Positions 59,820 through 64,000 of a stretch of 64,000 bases of DNA are shown one piece after another (the stretch's first letter is position 1; each line of letters starts with the position of its first letter). Source of the DNA: JBFWYO01 sp050186335 (GTDB lineage: Bacteria > Pseudomonadota > Alphaproteobacteria > Bin65); the NCBI GenBank assembly GCA_050186335.1, contig JBFWYO010000009.1, positions 11,480 to 75,479 on the forward strand. The letters are read 5' to 3'. The notes below the pieces were generated by a model. It saw only the letters and a list, made by a program, of their open reading frames with translations. It was not told the DNA's origin and did no database searches. A program made the position numbers and the translations under genes.

Positions 59820-60773
59820 ATGATCCGCTACATCGCGCAACGGCTGCTGTTGACCCTACCGACGCTGATCGGCGTGGCCGTGCTGATCTTCCTGTTGCTA
59901 CGTGTGGTGCCGGGCGACATCGTGCGGGTCAAACTCGAAGGCGACGGCGGCCGGCCGACCGCCGAGGTGATCGAGGCCGAACGCAAGCGCCTCGGCCTCG
60001 ATCGACCGCTCGGCAGACAGTTCGTCGACTGGATGACGGGTTTGGCGGTGCTCGATCTCGGCAAGTCGATGTGGACCGAGCGGCCGGTCGCGCAGGAGAT
60101 CGGCGTGCGCCTCGAACTGTCGCTGCAGCTTGCGGTGATGGCGACCATCATCGCCATCGCGATCGCGATTCCGCTCGGTACGCTGTCCGCCCTGTTCAAG
60201 GACAGGTGGATCGATTACGTGATCCGCATCGTGACCATCGCCGGACTTGCCGTGCCGTCGTTCTGGCTCGGCATGCTGATCGTGCTGGGGTTGCTGTATG
60301 GATTCGGCTGGCTGCCGCCGGTGACGTTCACGTCGTTCTTCGTCGATCCGGCCGCCAATCTGGCGCAACTGATCTGGCCGGCGCTTGCGGTCGGTTACCG
60401 CTACGCGGCGGTCGTCGCGCGCATGGTCCGCTCGTCGATCGTCGAAGTGATGAAGGAAGACTATATCCGTACCGCGCGCGCCAAAGGCGTCTACGAAAAA
60501 TCGGTCGTCATGCGCCATGCCATGCGCAACGCGCTGTTGCCCGCGATCACCGTCATCGGGCTCGAATTCGCGTTCCTGATCGGCGGCCTGGTGGTGACCG
60601 AGCAGGTGTTCAATTTGAACGGCATCGGCATGCTGTTCGTGCAGTCGGTAAGCAAGAACGATTTCGTGATGATTCAAGGCATGGTGCTGATGCTGGCGCT
60701 GATCTTCGTCGCGGTGAACCTGATCGTCGATCTGCTGTACGCGGCGCTCGACCCGCGCATACGGGTTCGGTGA
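59820..60773 (+). CDS. ABC transporter permease (DppB-like)
   Basis: A 317-residue inner-membrane permease with six hydrophobic segments. N-terminal MIRYIAQRLLLTLPTLIGVAV, the VVPGDIVRVKLEGDGG loop, and the EAA motif in DYIRTARAKGVYEKSVVMRHAMRNALLPAITVIGLEFAFLIGGLVVTEQVFNLNGIG are characteristic of DppB/OppB. Its stop overlaps the GTG of the next permease. It pairs with it in the transporter. Confidence 0.93.
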   Translation: MIRYIAQRLLLTLPTLIGVAVLIFLLLRVVPGDIVRVKLEGDGGRPTAEVIEAERKRLGLDRPLGRQFVDWMTGLAVLDLGKSMWTERPVAQEIGVRLELSLQLAVMATIIAIAIAIPLGTLSALFKDRWIDYVIRIVTIAGLAVPSFWLGMLIVLGLLYGFGWLPPVTFTSFFVDPAANLAQLIWPALAVGYRYAAVVARMVRSSIVEVMKEDYIRTARAKGVYEKSVVMRHAMRNALLPAITVIGLEFAFLIGGLVVTEQVFNLNGIGMLFVQSVSKNDFVMIQGMVLMLALIFVAVNLIVDLLYAALDPRIRVR

Positions 60774-61684
60774 CGACGGCGATGGCGGAACCGGCACCCT
60801 TCCCCGCACCCATCCCAGGCACCGCGCCCCGCCGCCGCTCGGCGATCGGCGCGTTCATGCGCGCGCAGCCGCTCGGCTTTGCGGGCGCGGTGATCATCAC
60901 GATCATGCTGCTGGCCGGGATTTTCGCCGACGTGGTGGCGCCATACGATCCCCTGGCGGCGGACGTTACCGCGCAATTGGCGCCGCCGTCCTGGCAGCAC
61001 CCGCTCGGCACCAGCGCGCTCGGCCACGATATTCTGAGCAAGATTATCTACGGCGCGCGCACCGCCCTGGTGATCGGTTTCGCGGCATCGTTCATCGGCT
61101 GTACCGCCGGCGCCGCGATCGGCATCGCCTCGGCCTATTTCGGGGGCACCATCGACCTGATCGTGCAACGCTTCGTGGAAATTCTGTTATCGTTCCCGAT
61201 CATCGTTCTTGCCGTCGTCGTGGTTGCAATGCTCGATCGGGTGCGCGTGTGGGGCATCGACCTGACGCTGATCGCGGCCATCGCGATTCCGATTCTGCCC
61301 AAAGTCGCGCGCGTCATCCGCGCCGCGGCCCTATCGATCCGCGAGATGCCGTACATCGACGCCGCGCGCGCCGCCGGATTCTCGAGCCGGCGGATCATTT
61401 TCCGGCACATCGCGCCGAACGTGGCGGCGCCGTATCTGATCTTGCTGACCGCCTACATGGCGCAGGCCATCCTGCTCGAAGCGTCGCTGTCTTTTCTGGG
61501 CCTCGGCGTGACCGAGCCGACGCCGGCCTGGGGCCTGATGCTCGCCGGCGATGCCGGCAGCCTGTACAATCAGGCGCCGTGGCTGATTATCTTTCCGGGC
61601 CTGGCCATTTCCCTGGCCGTGTTCGCCTTCAACCTGTTCGGCGATGCGCTCCGCGATTGGCTCGATCCGAAATTCAAAGCATAG
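60770..61684 (+). CDS. ABC transporter permease (DppC-like)
   Basis: A 304-residue permease with an N-terminal cytoplasmic tail and six hydrophobic segments. YDPLAADVTAQLAPPSWQHPLGTSALGHDILSKIIYGARTAL is the DppC signature, and the EAA motif is YIDAARAAGFSSRRIIFRHIAPNVAAPYLI. The GTG at 60770 overlaps the preceding stop; the ATG at 60782 is an alternative four codons later. A 769-residue in-frame ORF covering the binding-protein gene upstream is not real. Confidence 0.92.
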   Translation: MTTAMAEPAPFPAPIPGTAPRRRSAIGAFMRAQPLGFAGAVIITIMLLAGIFADVVAPYDPLAADVTAQLAPPSWQHPLGTSALGHDILSKIIYGARTALVIGFAASFIGCTAGAAIGIASAYFGGTIDLIVQRFVEILLSFPIIVLAVVVVAMLDRVRVWGIDLTLIAAIAIPILPKVARVIRAAALSIREMPYIDAARAAGFSSRRIIFRHIAPNVAAPYLILLTAYMAQAILLEASLSFLGLGVTEPTPAWGLMLAGDAGSLYNQAPWLIIFPGLAISLAVFAFNLFGDALRDWLDPKFKA

Positions 61685-61922
61685 AAAATTAAGAATCGCC
61701 GCAGATTTTTAAGCTCTTGCGCAACTCAAGGTTAATTTTTATAGCGCCGCGAAATCGACCTTTTGTCCTTATTTTTCAATGAATTAATCATACCTTTCCT
61801 CGGCAGGCCAATCAAGCCCTAGCGATTCCGGGGCCCATTTAAACTTTTCTTCAGCGTTCTGGCGCAAGCTTCGATGCGTCAACCGGGCGCAACACCGCGC
61901 CGCTTCAACCGAAGAACGCTTT

Positions 61923-63302
61923 ATGTCCGGCTTCCGCTCGCTTTGGATCGAAGGGCCGCAAGACCGTCTGCCCGGCAACGAAGTACGCGTTGCCCAGGCC
62001 ATGACTCTCAGCGAGCATTTGCCGATTATCGCGGCCGTCAATTTGATCAACGGCATCCTCACCGCCTGCTTCTTCTGGGGCGAGGTTGAGCATTATCTGC
62101 TGCTGGGTTGGCTCGGAATCGTCGCGCTCTTTTCGCTGCACCATATCCGGCGGCGCATGCGCCATCGCCGGCGTAAGATGCCGGCCGATATCAAGCAGGG
62201 CACGATCGACCGCGTCGTCCTGCAGTCCTGGCTGGGCGGATTGATGTGGGGCGGCGTTGCCTACTTGATTTATCCGCAAGATTCGCTCGTGCATGAAATC
62301 TTCCTGCTGTTCGTTTTGGGCGGCATGGCAGCCGGCAGCGTGCCGACGCTGCATAGCGTGCCGGTGGCGGCGGCCGGGTACTTCCTGTTTACGCTAGCGC
62401 CGTTGCTGCTGCGGATGCTCGAGATCGGCGACCTGATGCACGGCATCATGGCGGCGATGGCGATCCTGTATATGTCGACGCTCATGGTCTACGTGCGCAG
62501 CGGATACCTCGCCTTCGGGCGAATGGTCGAATTGCGCCACGAAAATCGCGGGCTGATCAATCGGATCGGCGAGGAAAGCGCCACGAAATCGGAATTCATC
62601 GCTAACATGAGCCATGAGTTGCGCACGCCGCTCAATGCCATTATCGGCTTCTCCGAGATGATGACGCTGGAAAAACTCGGACCGATCGGCTCGCCGCGTT
62701 ACAAGGAATATGCCGGCCACATCAAAGAGGGCGGCGAGCATCTGCTGCACGTCATCAACGACATCTTGAATCTGTCGAAAATCGAGGCCGGCAAGATGGA
62801 GCTGGACGAAAGTTGGGCTTCGCTCAACGACATCGTCGCCACCTGCGTGCGGCTGGTCGAGGCACGTGCCGAGCGCAACCGGGTCAGGCTGATCGACAAC
62901 GTGGAATCTCTGCCGGCGATCCGTGTCGATGTGGTCAAGCTGCGCCAGGTACTGCTAAATCTCTTGAGCAACGCGGTCAATTTCACGCCCGAGGGCGGCG
63001 AGATCCGCATCTCCGCCGGACGCGACCTGGACGACAATGTTTTCATCGTCGTCGCCGACACCGGCATCGGCATCGCCCCGGCCGATATGGGCCGGGTGCT
63101 CGAGCCGTTCGGCCAGGTCGAAAATGCGTTCACCCGCTCGCGCGGCGGCACCGGTCTTGGCCTGCCGCTCGCCAAGAAGCTGGTCGAACTGCACGACGGC
63201 ACGTTGACGCTGGAAAGCGTGCTCAACCGCGGCACGACGGTGACCGTGCGCCTGCCCGGCACGCGGCTAGCCCCGCCGGTGCGGTTCCAAGCCGCGTCCT
63301 GA
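61923..63302 (+). CDS. Membrane histidine kinase (PleC/PAS-less type)
   Basis: A 459-residue sensor kinase. Five or six hydrophobic segments fill residues about 35-200, with short loops and no periplasmic domain. The HisKA box is EFIANMSHELRTPLNAIIGFSEMM (H231). The ATPase domain has RQVLLNLLSNAVNFTPEGG, DTGIGIAPADMGRVLEPFGQVENAF and RGGTGLGLPLAKKLVELHDG. No receiver domain or adjacent response regulator is present. The 238-base leader is AT-rich, unlike its surroundings. Confidence 0.9.
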   Translation: MSGFRSLWIEGPQDRLPGNEVRVAQAMTLSEHLPIIAAVNLINGILTACFFWGEVEHYLLLGWLGIVALFSLHHIRRRMRHRRRKMPADIKQGTIDRVVLQSWLGGLMWGGVAYLIYPQDSLVHEIFLLFVLGGMAAGSVPTLHSVPVAAAGYFLFTLAPLLLRMLEIGDLMHGIMAAMAILYMSTLMVYVRSGYLAFGRMVELRHENRGLINRIGEESATKSEFIANMSHELRTPLNAIIGFSEMMTLEKLGPIGSPRYKEYAGHIKEGGEHLLHVINDILNLSKIEAGKMELDESWASLNDIVATCVRLVEARAERNRVRLIDNVESLPAIRVDVVKLRQVLLNLLSNAVNFTPEGGEIRISAGRDLDDNVFIVVADTGIGIAPADMGRVLEPFGQVENAFTRSRGGTGLGLPLAKKLVELHDGTLTLESVLNRGTTVTVRLPGTRLAPPVRFQAAS

Positions 63303-63460
63303 ACGCAGCTGCGCCTTGCGCCGATGGTCCGATTCGGCCATTGCCTCCGCCCCTTGCCTTGGACTATTCAGCCTCGGTCGCACCGGTAGGGTAACGCCCT
63401 GCTCCAGGGTTGCGGCCCGACCGAAGCCGACTCAAGCCAATGTCTGCGGGGAAACCAACC

Positions 63461-64000
63461 ATGCCGAATCTGCCGAAGGAAATGCGCGCCGTTGTCATCA
63501 CGCAGCCGGGCGAACCGAGCGTGCTCAAGGTGCAGAACCGTCCGGTGCCCGAGGCGAAACCGGGCGAAGTGCTGGTCAAGGTGGCCGCTGCCGGCGTCAA
63601 CCGGCCGGACATCGAACAGCGGCGCGGGCGTTACCCGGCGCCCCCGGGCGTTGCAGCGGATATTCCGGGGCTCGAGATCGCCGGCGAAGTGGTCGCCCTT
63701 GGCCCGAACGCCAGCAAGTTCAAGCTCGGCGACACGGTCACCGCGCTGGTCGGCGGCGCGGGCTATGCCGAATATTGTACGGCGCCTGAGCCGCAAGCCC
63801 TACCCGTGCCGCGCGGCATGGACATGATCCACGCTGCCGCGATTCCCGAAACATTCTTCACCGTGTGGCAGAACGTGTTCGACCGCGGCCGGCTCAAGTC
63901 CGGCGAGACGATTTTGATCCACGGCGGCTCGTCGGGCATCGGCACCACTGCTATTCAGCTCGCCAAGGCGATGGGGGCGCGCGTGCTGACGACGGCCGGC
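63461..64000 (+). CDS. Zinc-free quinone oxidoreductase (PIG3-like), truncated by window end
   Basis: The first 180 codons of an MDR-family NAD(P)H:quinone oxidoreductase. MRAVVITQPGEPSVLKVQNRP, PGEVLVKVAAAGVNRPDIEQRRGRYPAPPGVAADIPGLEIAGEVV, the substrate loop GGAGYAEYCTAPEPQALPVP, and the start of the Rossmann fold (ETILIHGGSSGIGTTAIQLAKAMGARVLTTAG) are visible. The zinc ligands of alcohol dehydrogenases are absent. The remainder lies beyond position 64000. Confidence 0.88.
   Translation, partial: MPNLPKEMRAVVITQPGEPSVLKVQNRPVPEAKPGEVLVKVAAAGVNRPDIEQRRGRYPAPPGVAADIPGLEIAGEVVALGPNASKFKLGDTVTALVGGAGYAEYCTAPEPQALPVPRGMDMIHAAAIPETFFTVWQNVFDRGRLKSGETILIHGGSSGIGTTAIQLAKAMGARVLTTAG

Noticed and set aside
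59375..61684. 769-codon plus-strand ORF ending in the DppC-like permease
   Set aside because: Everything before about 60770 is out of frame with the real binding protein and DppB genes and shows no family similarity.

Overview
The window is a GC-rich (well over 60% by eye), densely coded bacterial chromosome segment of about 62 protein genes. I see no rRNA, tRNA, CRISPR array, transposase or phage gene. The gene content suggests an alphaproteobacterium, probably of the Rhodospirillales/Hyphomicrobiales type. Evidence: a B12-dependent class II ribonucleotide reductase, the metX-metW pair, PhaR and PHA genes, a DUF1289 protein, a cytosolic-type Fe/Mn superoxide dismutase, a CtrA-like TTAA-N7-TTAAC site, and GTCATCCCGG-type intergenic repeats. 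This lineage is inferred from family knowledge, not from a marker-gene tree.

Layout, left part (0-24 kb): nrdJ; a ChaC-type cyclotransferase; an orphan PaaA/PaaC-like diiron protein; an aromatic amino acid operon on the minus strand (chorismate mutase, hisC, tyrA and a translationally coupled EamA exporter); metX-metW with a convergent methyltransferase and gloB; a YddG-like exporter; a PHA block (phaB, phaA, a short phaC with an overlapping small gene, and divergent phaR); a degenerate-GGDEF/EAL protein; an omega-aminotransferase divergent from an oxalyl-CoA-synthetase-like ligase; panE; and two small cysteine-rich proteins.

Middle part (24-44 kb): a Cache-HAMP hybrid histidine kinase behind a CtrA-like site; gentisate dioxygenase translationally coupled to a group III truncated hemoglobin; a LysR regulator divergent from sodB across a 25-bp palindrome; a folate cyclo-ligase and a DUF6306 protein. 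A large minus-strand aromatic acyl-CoA operon follows: SDR, MarR, enoyl-CoA hydratase, acyl-CoA dehydrogenase, benzoate/2-aminobenzoate-CoA ligase and a fused flavin monooxygenase/OYE reductase. RidA and an NTF2-like protein are divergent from it. This set resembles the aerobic CoA-dependent 2-aminobenzoate (anthranilate) pathway; a salicylyl-CoA/gentisate route is the main alternative. Next come a CigR-like secreted protein, a PPOX-fold flavoprotein divergent from a TetR regulator with two candidate operators, and a radical SAM protein.

Right part (44-64 kb): a crotonase, a NUDIX hydrolase and an MBL hydrolase; a molybdate locus with a DNA-binding-only ModE, a perfect inverted-repeat Mo box, modABC and an extra binding protein without a signal peptide; a copper ATPase and CsoR pair; a secreted Cache protein; kup; a dipeptide-type ABC transporter with a fused double ATPase; a membrane histidine kinase; and a quinone oxidoreductase cut by the window end.

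The observations most worth testing are the anthranilate-CoA module, the hemoglobin coupled to a ring-cleavage dioxygenase, the possible split molybdate sensor, and the phaC overlapping gene.
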